From Treponema sp. OMZ 838 (GTDB lineage Bacteria; Spirochaetota; Spirochaetia; Treponematales; Treponemataceae), in assembly GCF_000775995.1 (NCBI RefSeq), contig NZ_CP009227.1, forward strand, positions 992,001 to 1,056,000: DNA of 64,000 nucleotides, read 5' to 3'. The translations under genes were made by a program, and so were the position numbers. This document shows, one piece after another, positions 1-8,218 of the stretch (positions within the stretch are counted from its first letter, which is position 1; each line of letters starts with the position of its first letter). Under the pieces are notes generated by a model that saw only the letters and a list, made by a program, of their open reading frames with translations, ran no database searches and had not been told where the DNA came from.

Positions 1-1301
1 TCGAAGATATAAACAGTATCCGCTGTCTGCACTACACAGTCTGCTCTTCCTGTCGCACAATGCACCTCCGTTTGTGCAAACTGTCCCATCAGCGCAAAGA
101 CAAGATACACTGCTGTCTGGTAGTTTTGTTCACGCAGTTTTAGGTTCTTGTCGGTGAAGTTGTCATACGGAATACTTGAAATAATCGCTTGCATCCGCTC
201 CATAAAGCTATTTACATCACCCTTGCGGATGTCTTGTACAAACCGCCCTATCCATACCCCTGTTTGACCGAACGGCACGTCAGAGTATGCGGGTAAAAGA
301 TTATGCAAAAAGCCGTACCGTACTTCATCATTGGGGAAGCCCAGCTGATAGAGTCTTAAATCGCTGATATATTTCTTTATTGTTAAGTACCCTGCTTGAA
401 ATAGAATCGGCAGGGTATCTTGCGCTATTGCCCGATACGTTTGCAGCCCATCTTCATCAAGTTGCACATTGCCGTCCAAGTCGGGGATATAATAATGCGC
501 TTCTTTTAAGAAGTGGACCAAAAAAGTCGGTGTCCCCGTGCTAAACCAATAGCTTTTGAGCTCTTTATCGTCAAAGGCATTGAGGAGACTATAAGGATTA
601 TACATTCCCTCCCCGGCAGGATGGAACAGGTAGCCGTCGTACCACTGTTTTAAGGCAGCAAGCGTCTGCGGATAGTTAAGCGTTTGTTTTTCTGCAAGCG
701 CTTTTATTTCAGGTTGAAAATTTGCTTCAAGCTCTTTTTGACTAATGCCACAAATACCGGCGTAGGTTTCATTGAGGCTGATATCTTTGAGATTATTCAA
801 ATCGCTGAAAATGCTGATTTTGCTAAACTTTGTTACTCCGGTTAAAAAGGCAAACCGGATATATTGATCGCAGGTTTTAATTACCGAGTAAAAGGCTTTG
901 CGCGTATTGCGGTAGTGTTCATTCAGCGCTTCATTTATTCCCATCGTTTGCAGAAGCGGCTTATCGTATTCGTCTACAAGAATAACGACCTGCTTGCCGG
1001 TTTGCTGATATGCAGCTTGTATCAGAGATGTAAACCGCTTAGCATGAGCGCGACCGTTCTTTTGTAGATTGTATTTCGGCTCTTCGGTATCTAAAAAATA
1101 ACTAAGAGTTTCATCTAAAGCTCCGCTCAGTTCATATTGTCCGGTATTAAAATCCAGATACAGCACCGGATATGCTTGCCATGGGGTTCGGTTTTCTTGT
1201 GCCACTTGCTCCTCTTCCGCTTTTTCAAGATACAAACCCTTGAACAACTCTTTTTGTCCAAGGAAATATGCTGCTAATGTTGAAAGGAAAAGGCTCTTAC
1301 C
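1..1301 (-). pseudogene. AAA-ATPase-like / PD-(D/E)XK (DUF1703) protein, 5'-truncated and running off the window
   Basis: The minus frame is open from position 1394 to the window edge. It reads as the pfam09820/DUF1703 family: an N-terminal AAA-like ATPase joined to a C-terminal PD-(D/E)XK-type nuclease fold. Visible landmarks are GKSLFLSTLAAYF at the P-loop, VVILVDEYDKPL (Walker B), AFLTGVTKFSKIS, LKQWYDGYLF, and near the edge GRADCVV...VYIFE, the start of the nuclease core. The family normally begins about 35-45 residues before the P-loop and reads RRFGKS there. Here the residues before GKS are LLKKII, and no ATG, GTG or TTG occurs in frame between the upstream stop (1395-1397) and GKS. Homology therefore stops at about 1301 and the native start is gone. 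Either the 5' end was lost by rearrangement or an unusual start is used. The true C-terminus lies outside the window. Confidence 0.75.
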
Positions 1302-1481
1302 AATTATTTTTTTAAGCAGGTAAAAAGTACGAAAAGAAAGAGTGCGGCGGTGGGGAAGATGAGGAACATCATAGGATGTAAAAAGGTTGCGGTTTTACAT
1401 ACCCATTACTCCGCACGAATAAAAAATATGCTACAATCGTTTTATAATATGTCAACTCTTTTTCACTCTGACGCTAATAGT

Positions 1482-1487
1482 TATAAT
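1482..1487 (+). promoter_or_regulatory. Possible -10 box for the CARF/MoxR/HEPN operon
   Basis: A TATAAT hexamer sits 57 bases before the start at 1545, with only a T-rich element about 17 bases upstream as a possible -35. A second TATAAT lies at 1443-1448. The segment between the truncated ATPase gene and 1545 is AT-rich and is the only untranslated space ahead of the six-gene operon. The call is from sequence alone. Confidence 0.3.
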
Positions 1488-1544
1488 GGAGCATCTTCGA
1501 TCAATATCCTTGAGTTTTTATGGGTGCCCAAAGTGAGGTTTTCA

Positions 1545-2186
1545 ATGAAAAAGATTATATTTGTAGATATTCCTATGAAAAAAATGAATGACACTACAGA
1601 TACCCAATGTTATGCAGGAACAGGAAATGCCGATTGCCGCTATACCGGTAAGGTGGTTTTTCCTGTCAATGCCGTGCTTGCAGAAAAATTGCAGAAAGGA
1701 GATCAGGTAAAAGCGGTACTCCTCACAACCATTACCGGCAAAGATCATTCAAGAGAAAATGCCGAACTTTTTCAGCAAGAACTAAATTCGATTAATGCTG
1801 CTATCGGTGCGCATATCGAATATGAGCGGCTTGCAACGGATTTTGTTGAATCAAAAGCAAGCCATGAAGCACGGCTCCGTAAAATGCTGCCGTTTATAGA
1901 AGAAGGCGCTGAACTCTATGCGGATATTACATTCGGACAAAAAACAATCCCCATGGTTTTAATGTGTGCCTTTCATTTTGCGGAAAAGTTTTTTGATGCA
2001 GATGTAAAAAAAATCATATACGGCAAAGTTGAGTTTATCAAACATGCCGACGGAATAGCCTATCCTGAAAATCCTGAACTGTATGATGTTACGCCGCTCT
2101 ATTATTTAAATAATCTTATGGGGACAATGGAAGCTCCAAACGGAACGGAAGCATTAAAAGCCTTGGATGCCTTTTTTGCACTGTAA
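1545..2186 (+). CDS. Stand-alone CARF-like protein (TM1812 / Cas_DxTHG type)
   Basis: A 213-residue protein. I place the start at 1545 (MKKIIFVDIP) because a GAGG lies about 8 bases upstream; the frame is open further 5' but that stretch looks untranslated. The layout follows the TM1812/Csx-type CARF family: a strand-1 hydrophobic start, YTGK near residue 38, a KAVLLTT strand, the motif DITFGQKTIPM in place of the classic DxTHGxRSLP, then IIYGKVEF and the closing YDVTPLYYLNNLM. No effector domain (HEPN, nuclease or HTH) is attached, so it would be a pure sensor or regulator. Known CARF domains bind cyclic oligoadenylates or related nucleotides, mostly in type III CRISPR systems; no cas gene is visible here. 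It is the first gene of a plus-strand operon, 45 bases before the next gene. Fold assignment is good; ligand and role are inference. Confidence 0.65.
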   Translation: MKKIIFVDIPMKKMNDTTDTQCYAGTGNADCRYTGKVVFPVNAVLAEKLQKGDQVKAVLLTTITGKDHSRENAELFQQELNSINAAIGAHIEYERLATDFVESKASHEARLRKMLPFIEEGAELYADITFGQKTIPMVLMCAFHFAEKFFDADVKKIIYGKVEFIKHADGIAYPENPELYDVTPLYYLNNLMGTMEAPNGTEALKALDAFFAL

Positions 2187-2231
2187 TTGTTGCAGTGTTT
2201 TGCAGGGCAAAGAGAAAGCCCGGAGATGGAC

Positions 2232-3167
2232 ATGGAAAAACAACAGCAGGAAGCAAAGATTATCAGAATCGCAGCGGAACTGTTTCCGTTTGTTCAACAG
2301 AAGAATACTGCCTGTATGGAGTTTCTTACTTTGCGGACAAAACTTACCGATGCCGTATGGCGCTGGGCTTTACTTACTTTCAATCCGGAAAAAATTGAAA
2401 ATGCCGCGATTGAAATAATGGAATGTGTAAACCGCAGTGTGCTCAGCTATGAAGGAACTGCCGAACACTATATTAACTATCTTGCACGCTCTTTAAAACA
2501 AGAAATAAACCGCGCAAATATAAAACTGCATACTTTTCAGTCTGAGATCATTCCGCTTCCGGAGAACAAACGGCGAAAATGGAATCGGCTGTGCGCCGCT
2601 GCTGCACACTATGGGAAAGATATAGAACGAGCTGAAACACAAGCATGGCTTGCAAAACAAACCGATTATACAGTGAATGAAATAGCCCAGCTCATGGAGT
2701 GGAAGGTTCAGACTGCTATACAATCGGAACATATCGATTTCGAAAACAGCAATGGATATTCTCTGTTTGATTCTGTGGCACTATGCATCCAAAACGGTTA
2801 CAAAACAGCAGATACCTTTTTAATAGAACAAGACCACATTGAATGCTGCCTACAGCTTATTGATGTAGCGTTTGCCGCATCGCAAGACCGCACAAAGCCG
2901 TATCTTTCCGCATTGCTGACCCATCGGGTATTATGCGAACTTGATGCGGCAAAAACAGACAGCGCTGTAATAGCTGAAGTCCTGCACAATACACGTTTTG
3001 CAGATACGGAACACGGACGCACGCTCATCCGGCTGTTTTTTGAAGCGGAAAACCTCCCCACGCAAGAAGATATTGCCGCACAGTTCGGCAAAGATAAAAC
3101 CGATGCAAGCAGAACAATAAGCAGTTTTATTAAAAAACTGCAAAAAATCTGTCAACCGGCAGAATAA
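2232..3167 (+). CDS. Helical sigma-like / HTH protein of unknown function
   Basis: A 311-residue soluble protein. The start is taken at 2232 because GGAG lies 6 bases upstream; ATG at 2226 is the alternative. I do not recognise a firm family. The plan is loosely like a sigma-70-type factor: an N-terminal helical stretch with HYINYLARSLKQEINR (similar in style to region 2), a middle part with TDYTVNEIAQLMEW, then NGYSLFDSVA, and a C-terminal helix-turn-helix-like segment TQEDIAAQFGKDKTDASRTI near residues 281-300. If that likeness is real, it would be a diverged transcription factor controlled by the CARF-like protein before it. It could equally be an unrelated helical adaptor. It sits 34 bases before the next operon gene. 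Confidence 0.5.
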   Translation: MEKQQQEAKIIRIAAELFPFVQQKNTACMEFLTLRTKLTDAVWRWALLTFNPEKIENAAIEIMECVNRSVLSYEGTAEHYINYLARSLKQEINRANIKLHTFQSEIIPLPENKRRKWNRLCAAAAHYGKDIERAETQAWLAKQTDYTVNEIAQLMEWKVQTAIQSEHIDFENSNGYSLFDSVALCIQNGYKTADTFLIEQDHIECCLQLIDVAFAASQDRTKPYLSALLTHRVLCELDAAKTDSAVIAEVLHNTRFADTEHGRTLIRLFFEAENLPTQEDIAAQFGKDKTDASRTISSFIKKLQKICQPAE

Positions 3168-3201
3168 ATGACTATAGTAACCATAGGAGGCTGAAAACAC
3201 A

Positions 3202-3453
3202 ATGAGTTGTACAAAAGACGAAGTAATAGCAAAAATTATTGCCGTAGTAAAAAACTTTGACGGTAAAAGGAATCCCTCTGTAATTATGCAAAAATTAGGC
3301 TGGAATAAAGACACCGTCAATGATATGTGTAGTTTATTCAATGTCAGTAAATTCAGTGAAATTTTATCTCAGATACCGCAGATAAAAATGGAAAAAACGA
3401 ATACGGTACTACATATGTACAGCTTGTACAGAATACCGAACACACACAATTAA
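3202..3453 (+). CDS. Small protein, possibly OST-HTH/LOTUS-like
   Basis: An 83-residue protein with a clear AGGAGG about 12 bases before the ATG. The pattern is helix (DEVIAKIIAVVKNF), GKRNPSVIMQKLGW, then FNVSKFSEILSQIPQIKM and a final strand-like part. This resembles the OST-HTH/LOTUS fold, in which a short winged helix ends with a 'skL-eLL...p.f.v' segment and which is often RNA-binding. The likeness is weak and by eye only. It lies between the sigma-like gene and the MoxR ATPase, 23 bases before the latter, so it belongs to the same transcript. Confidence 0.5.
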   Translation: MSCTKDEVIAKIIAVVKNFDGKRNPSVIMQKLGWNKDTVNDMCSLFNVSKFSEILSQIPQIKMEKTNTVLHMYSLYRIPNTHN

Positions 3454-3476
3454 ATGCCAAGCAGGAGGAACCACAG

Positions 3477-5543
3477 ATGGCAGAAACAATAAAACATCAC
3501 GATAGGATATCAGTGCTTAAAAATGCGCTCAGCGAAGGTCTATACGAAAAAGACGAAGCGCTGCGCCTTGCACTTTTAACAGCAATTGCAGGGGAAAGTA
3601 TTTTCTTTTTGGGTGCTCCCGGGTGTGCCAAAAGCATGCTTGCGCGGCGCGTTGTGCAAGCATTTAAGGCGGACGGAGCGGGAAGCGTTCAGTATTTTGA
3701 AACGCTCTTAAATCAATTTTCTACGCCGGAAGATGTGTTCGGCAATATTTCGCTCAAAGCCTTGAACGGCGAAGGTGAAAGCGGCAAAGAAGAATACCGC
3801 CGCCTCACAGAGAACATGCTACCCGAAGCGGATATCGCCTTTCTCGATGAAATTTGGAAGGCAAGTCCCGCAATCCTCAATACACTTCTTACCATCATAA
3901 ACGAGCGGAAATTTCATAACGGCAGTAAAGTACAGGACGTACCTCTAAAAGCTTTACTTGCTGCGTCAAACGAACTGCCTGCAAAAGACCGCGGGCTTGA
4001 AGCTTTGTATGACCGGTTCATTATTCGTTTACCTATCGGTTTTATTCAAAACGAAGATAGCTTTTTTGATATGGTAGAAGGTTCGTCCTCTGAATTTGAA
4101 CTTTCCGATGAGATTAAAAAATTGCAGATTTCCAACGAGGACTTAAAAAACTGGAAAACACAGATCGACGCAGTGCAGCTTTCAGAAGAATCACGAGCGG
4201 TTATTTCTGCAATCCGTAAAGAACTGACGGTGCAGAATGAGACATTGAGCGAAGAAGAAAAAGCTGCCGGTGAATCATTTGCAATCGGCGACCGCCGTTG
4301 GAAAAAAATAGTGCGCATCTTAAAGACATCCGCATTTTTGAACGACCGTACAGAAGTAGATTTAATGGACTGTCAGCTGATTGAATACTGCATCTGGAGC
4401 ACGGGAAAACAGCAGAAAAAGGTACGCCAAATCGTAGAGACGTGCATTCAACAAAACGGACTGGATTGCGATACTGCGATAGATGACATTAACGACCGGA
4501 TTGAAGAGTTTACAGCAAAAGTTGAGAAAGATTGGTTTGAAACAGTAACAGAATCTGCAACTGATAAAATTATTACGATCGATAATCAAGAATGCTATGA
4601 GTGTATACGCAGGGGAACAAGTGAAACGTGGTACATTACTGTGGGTAAAGGAAAGCATAATTTATCGAATACCTATCACGATGTTTATGATTCAAATAAA
4701 ACATATGATACAAGTGATAGCTTTAAGAAAACAGATGATCAAATTTCATGTCATCATATTTTTAGGGTAAAGAAAAATTCCGCAACAACTCATTTTGAAC
4801 AAAAAAAATTCTCCGATATTGCTCAAGAAACCTCACAAAAGAATTTTGACAAAGCATATTATAAGCCTATTGTGGATGAAATCCATACTGAAATTAAGGC
4901 GCTAAAAGACAAAAAAGAAGCGGATGCGGTACCCTTTAAAGCAAACCTCTTTGCAAATCAGGATTATAATAAAAGTCTTACTGCAAAACTGGATGAGGCA
5001 ATCCGGCAGCTTCAAGATGCGGAAATCACACTTGCTAAACAGCATAACAGGTATTTCAACGCAGAACTCAATACGGATTTTTCAGAAGGAGATGTTATTC
5101 TCAAAGACGGAACCGCTTTTTCTTCGGAAGAAATTAAAAATCTGACAGAGGAACAGAAAAAAAATGTGATTGCAGTTGTGTGCATTGCTGACGATAAAAC
5201 CTTTGCTATCGGTATAAGTGAAAAGAAACTGGCATGGAATGCACTCAAAGAATATGCCCTTCATTACGGCGATGCCTTACCAAAAGACTACGCAGCAAAT
5301 TGGAGTGTTCCCGACAAAGCTCAACTGTATGCAATATGGAAAAACAGAGATAAGCTCAATACTTCTTTAACCGCACTCGGCATTCAAGGAGGACTGCTTA
5401 CTCCACAGGAATACTGGTCGGCATCCGAAAACGGAGAAGCGGCAGCCTTCTATCAACTTTTTGATGAGAACGGTTTGCAAGACCATACAACAAAAGATCA
5501 TGAGTATGCGGTTCGCACTATCCGTGAATGGAATAAAATATAG
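3477..5543 (+). CDS. RavA-type MoxR AAA+ ATPase with C-terminal DUF1566/Lcl-like domain
   Basis: A 688-residue protein; GGAGG precedes the ATG. Residues 1 to about 210 are a MoxR/RavA AAA+ core: Walker A GAPGCAKS (46-53), Walker B FLDE (122-125), sensor strand LLAASNELP, and arginine-finger region YDRFIIRL. MoxR ATPases work with a VWA partner as remodelling chaperones, and that partner is two genes downstream. Residues about 210-350 are the helical lid. A polar, less conserved middle follows. From about residue 538 the protein ends in a DUF1566/Lcl-like C-type-lectin-fold domain: VILKDGTAF, FAIGI, WSVPDKAQLYAIW, EYWSASENG, and a terminal VRTIREW. That domain is common in Treponema surface proteins and is unexpected on a cytoplasmic AAA+ protein. 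E. coli RavA is about 500 residues. The stop overlaps the next start (TAGTG). Confidence 0.8.
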   Translation: MAETIKHHDRISVLKNALSEGLYEKDEALRLALLTAIAGESIFFLGAPGCAKSMLARRVVQAFKADGAGSVQYFETLLNQFSTPEDVFGNISLKALNGEGESGKEEYRRLTENMLPEADIAFLDEIWKASPAILNTLLTIINERKFHNGSKVQDVPLKALLAASNELPAKDRGLEALYDRFIIRLPIGFIQNEDSFFDMVEGSSSEFELSDEIKKLQISNEDLKNWKTQIDAVQLSEESRAVISAIRKELTVQNETLSEEEKAAGESFAIGDRRWKKIVRILKTSAFLNDRTEVDLMDCQLIEYCIWSTGKQQKKVRQIVETCIQQNGLDCDTAIDDINDRIEEFTAKVEKDWFETVTESATDKIITIDNQECYECIRRGTSETWYITVGKGKHNLSNTYHDVYDSNKTYDTSDSFKKTDDQISCHHIFRVKKNSATTHFEQKKFSDIAQETSQKNFDKAYYKPIVDEIHTEIKALKDKKEADAVPFKANLFANQDYNKSLTAKLDEAIRQLQDAEITLAKQHNRYFNAELNTDFSEGDVILKDGTAFSSEEIKNLTEEQKKNVIAVVCIADDKTFAIGISEKKLAWNALKEYALHYGDALPKDYAANWSVPDKAQLYAIWKNRDKLNTSLTALGIQGGLLTPQEYWSASENGEAAAFYQLFDENGLQDHTTKDHEYAVRTIREWNKI

Positions 5544-5854
5544 TGAACGATACGAATACATCCCGTGAAGCCCTTACCGCATTGAAGCAAAAGTATTCCG
5601 GCGGCATGCCCGATGTCTACCGGCTTTCAGATGAACAGAAAGCATGGCTTGAGCTGAAAATACAGATGCTTGCAGAAGGGCTTCAGCCGCCGCAGCCGGT
5701 TATGGAATTGCACAAAATCCGCAACCGGCTTGCACATGCAACGGAAGATATTCCCGATAAGGAATTGCAAAAGATGGTTTCATTTGTATTTGACAATATG
5801 GAAGAGATTAGAGCTTTAATAGAAACAGGATGCACTGATGACGAGAAAAGATAG
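5543..5854 (+). CDS. Small stand-alone HEPN-like protein
   Basis: A 103-residue protein that starts with GTG overlapping the stop of the ATPase gene by one base, so translation is probably coupled. Its centre contains HKIRNRLAHATED (residues 57-69), which fits the HEPN ribonuclease motif RNxxxH, flanked by long helices (EQKAWLELKIQMLAEGL before, KELQKMVSFVFDNMEEI after). That is the usual HEPN arrangement. The protein is clearly homologous to the first ~115 residues of the next gene product, including the RNxxxH motif, so the two arose by duplication. HEPN proteins are often metal-independent RNases in toxin, abortive-infection and CRISPR effectors, but some are only structural. No experimental role can be read from sequence. 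Confidence 0.7.
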   Translation: MNDTNTSREALTALKQKYSGGMPDVYRLSDEQKAWLELKIQMLAEGLQPPQPVMELHKIRNRLAHATEDIPDKELQKMVSFVFDNMEEIRALIETGCTDDEKR

Positions 5855-8066
5855 AAACTCAAGAAAATATAGCAGGAAAGCATTGCGCCCTATTGAAGAA
5901 ATGAGTGAAAAATACCCTTCCGGTATTTCCGATGTTACAGCAATCAATGAAGAAGCGCGTGCATGGCTGCAAATAAAAATGCAGCAGCTACGGGAATGTT
6001 TAACAAAAGTATGGTTTTCTTCAAAGCCTTGTTGGTGGGAACCGCTCCGTCTAACACGGAATAGAACCGCACACCAAACGGAAGATTTAAGCGATAATGC
6101 ATTTTTCAATCTGTGCAGCACACTATTTTCCAACATCGGTAACATAAAACAAAATTTAAACGCAAACATTCAACGCTATAAGCAGCAATCGAAGAAAAAG
6201 CGAAAGTTTGAAAAAAATGCTGCCCCTGAATCTGCATTTGGTTCAACTCTGGAACGGAAGCAGTTGGTTGATGCGATCGAAGATGCCATACAGCCTGTTG
6301 AGCCGGAAGACATCCCCATTGCTTTTCCGCAGAATACATTTGCGCAGGTTGCACAGCATACGCTTTCCGAAATTCTGAATACGCAAGATGTACAAAAGTA
6401 TATGCAAAGTCATGCAGGACTTTCCGAAAATATTCAGACCGACCTTTTGGAATGGCTGCAAAAGACACACGGCACATTGGAAAAAGAAAATCCGTTTTTC
6501 GATGAAGCAATCTTTGTTGCACAGCAGAAAAAGCAGTCTGCAGAAGAAATTGCAGCCGATCTTTCTGCGGAAAAGTCAAAAATACAGTATCACTATAAAC
6601 GCCTTCCGTCAGTTAGCGATTCAAAACGCGGAACTATTCAGGAAAGTACGCTGGACTTTGATTTTTACCGCAAAGCATTTGTCGAGCAAAAACACATCAC
6701 CGATAGTGCAGCAGACGATACCGCGAAAACAGTCCCAGCAGAGGAAGCACAAACGTCTCCGGAAGCAAGTATACGGGTAGACGATATGCAAGCAGAAAAC
6801 ACTCCCGGAAAAAATGAGCAAGTAAATACTACCCATGCAAAAACCGTAATACAGAAAACGAAAAATAATGAAAAAAATACGCTTCAATGGGAATCGCCGG
6901 AAAAACTTGAAGCGCTGCGCAGAAACTTTATTGCCGATATGGAAAAAAATCTCATCGAACGCAAAACAAAGTGGGAGCAGGAGAGGATCGATACTATGCG
7001 AAAGCAGTTTTTGGAGGAGCTGTATAAAAAAATACAAAACTTTATGCGGCTTGAAAAACTACTTACGCCGTTCACTAAAAATTTCGGAAGGCTCTGGGAT
7101 TTATCCAAGCATCCCTTTGAAACAAGCGGGTTTGAAATTCTTGACACCTTTGCCAAACTTCTGGAACAAGATGAATCGCTGCAGGAACTTGCCGACCTTC
7201 TCGGCAGGCAAAGCCGTACACAAGTGGTGTTTGAAAAAGAGCTGCGGGATAAAATCGTTATAACAACGGAGTGGCACCCGCAACCTGCATACCGCGGAGA
7301 GATAAACGGACTTAAGTATTCAAACGATATTGCAGCGGCTCTTCCTTGTGAACTTGCTCTATTGAAAAATCCTGCGGCAAAAAAACTCTTTCAGCTGAAA
7401 TGTGCGCAAAAACAGCTCCTGTCATTTGAGTATCAAAATGAGCAAGAGGAATTAAAAGAAAGTATCGAGCAAGAAGAGGTAACGATGGAAAAGCAAGAAC
7501 CCAAGGGACCGATTATCATCTGCGTTGACACAAGCGGCTCTATGCACGGCACTCCGGAGAATATTGCAAAAACAGTAGCATTTGCACTGGCAAAGATCGC
7601 CGCAGAACAGGAACGGCTTTGCTATATCATCTCGTTTTCCACGGATATTGAAACACTGGAAGTAAAACCGAATGAGGATATGGAATTGACAAATGCGGAC
7701 GGAGGCAACTACCTGCAAAAACTGGTACGTTTTTTACGTATGTCGTTTAACGGCGGAACCGATGCAGAACCTGCGCTGCGGAAAGCGCTTAACATGCTTG
7801 CAGGCAGCGATACTGCAACAGGATATAAAAATGCCGATGTACTGATGATCTCGGACTTCGTAATGGGCAATCTTTCAGCTGACCTTGTTACCGCTATCGA
7901 ACAGGAAAAAGAAAAGAACACCGGCTTTTACAGCCTTGTTATCGGAGCAAGCGGCAACAAAAATACCATCGCCTGTTTTAATCACAACTGGCTGTACGAC
8001 ACCAATGATACCCGCGCGTCCCGGCATCTTGTTGAACAGCTGCATGAACTGAAAACGCGGAAATAA
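5838..8066 (+). CDS. HEPN-like domain fused to ViaA-like VWA protein
   Basis: A 742-residue protein overlapping the previous gene by 17 bases. Residues about 17-110 repeat the small HEPN-like protein, with TRNRTAHQTEDL (RNxxxH at 74-79). A charged, low-complexity linker follows. From about residue 355 it resembles ViaA: a coiled-coil stretch, FGRLWDLS near 415, and LADLLGRQ. The C-terminal VWA domain has a full MIDAS: DTSGS at 564-568, the threonine in NGGTDAEP near 638, and MISDF near 672. VWA proteins of this type partner MoxR/RavA ATPases and present clients to them; the ATPase is encoded two genes upstream. The N-terminal HEPN-like fusion is unusual for ViaA (E. coli ViaA is about 480 residues). 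It is the last gene of the operon; an independent promoter follows. Confidence 0.75.
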   Translation: MTRKDRNSRKYSRKALRPIEEMSEKYPSGISDVTAINEEARAWLQIKMQQLRECLTKVWFSSKPCWWEPLRLTRNRTAHQTEDLSDNAFFNLCSTLFSNIGNIKQNLNANIQRYKQQSKKKRKFEKNAAPESAFGSTLERKQLVDAIEDAIQPVEPEDIPIAFPQNTFAQVAQHTLSEILNTQDVQKYMQSHAGLSENIQTDLLEWLQKTHGTLEKENPFFDEAIFVAQQKKQSAEEIAADLSAEKSKIQYHYKRLPSVSDSKRGTIQESTLDFDFYRKAFVEQKHITDSAADDTAKTVPAEEAQTSPEASIRVDDMQAENTPGKNEQVNTTHAKTVIQKTKNNEKNTLQWESPEKLEALRRNFIADMEKNLIERKTKWEQERIDTMRKQFLEELYKKIQNFMRLEKLLTPFTKNFGRLWDLSKHPFETSGFEILDTFAKLLEQDESLQELADLLGRQSRTQVVFEKELRDKIVITTEWHPQPAYRGEINGLKYSNDIAAALPCELALLKNPAAKKLFQLKCAQKQLLSFEYQNEQEELKESIEQEEVTMEKQEPKGPIIICVDTSGSMHGTPENIAKTVAFALAKIAAEQERLCYIISFSTDIETLEVKPNEDMELTNADGGNYLQKLVRFLRMSFNGGTDAEPALRKALNMLAGSDTATGYKNADVLMISDFVMGNLSADLVTAIEQEKEKNTGFYSLVIGASGNKNTIACFNHNWLYDTNDTRASRHLVEQLHELKTRK

Positions 8067-8152
8067 CAAGCCCCTTGTCACACCGACAACATGAACACTA
8101 TATCTATGCAGCGCCGCGGTTTTATAGCTTTCGGACAGCCCCACACCCATCC

Positions 8153-8181
8153 TTATCTATCAATAAAAGCTATGCTATAAT
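8153..8181 (+). promoter_or_regulatory. Sigma-70-type promoter for the helicase gene
   Basis: TTATCT (8153-8158), a 17-base spacer and a perfect TATAAT (8176-8181) lie 38 bases before the ATG at 8219. This suggests the helicase gene is transcribed separately from the operon ending at 8066. No strong terminator is visible between the two. Confidence 0.5.
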
Positions 8182-8218
8182 AATCGACACATCCTTCAAA
8201 AGTACGTGAGCAGAAAAT

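Noticed and set aside
1350-1544. 5' extension of the CARF-like gene to ATG 1350
   Set aside because: The extra 65 codons look non-coding and overlap promoter-like DNA; the internal start at 1545 has a ribosome-binding site and a typical strand-1 beginning.
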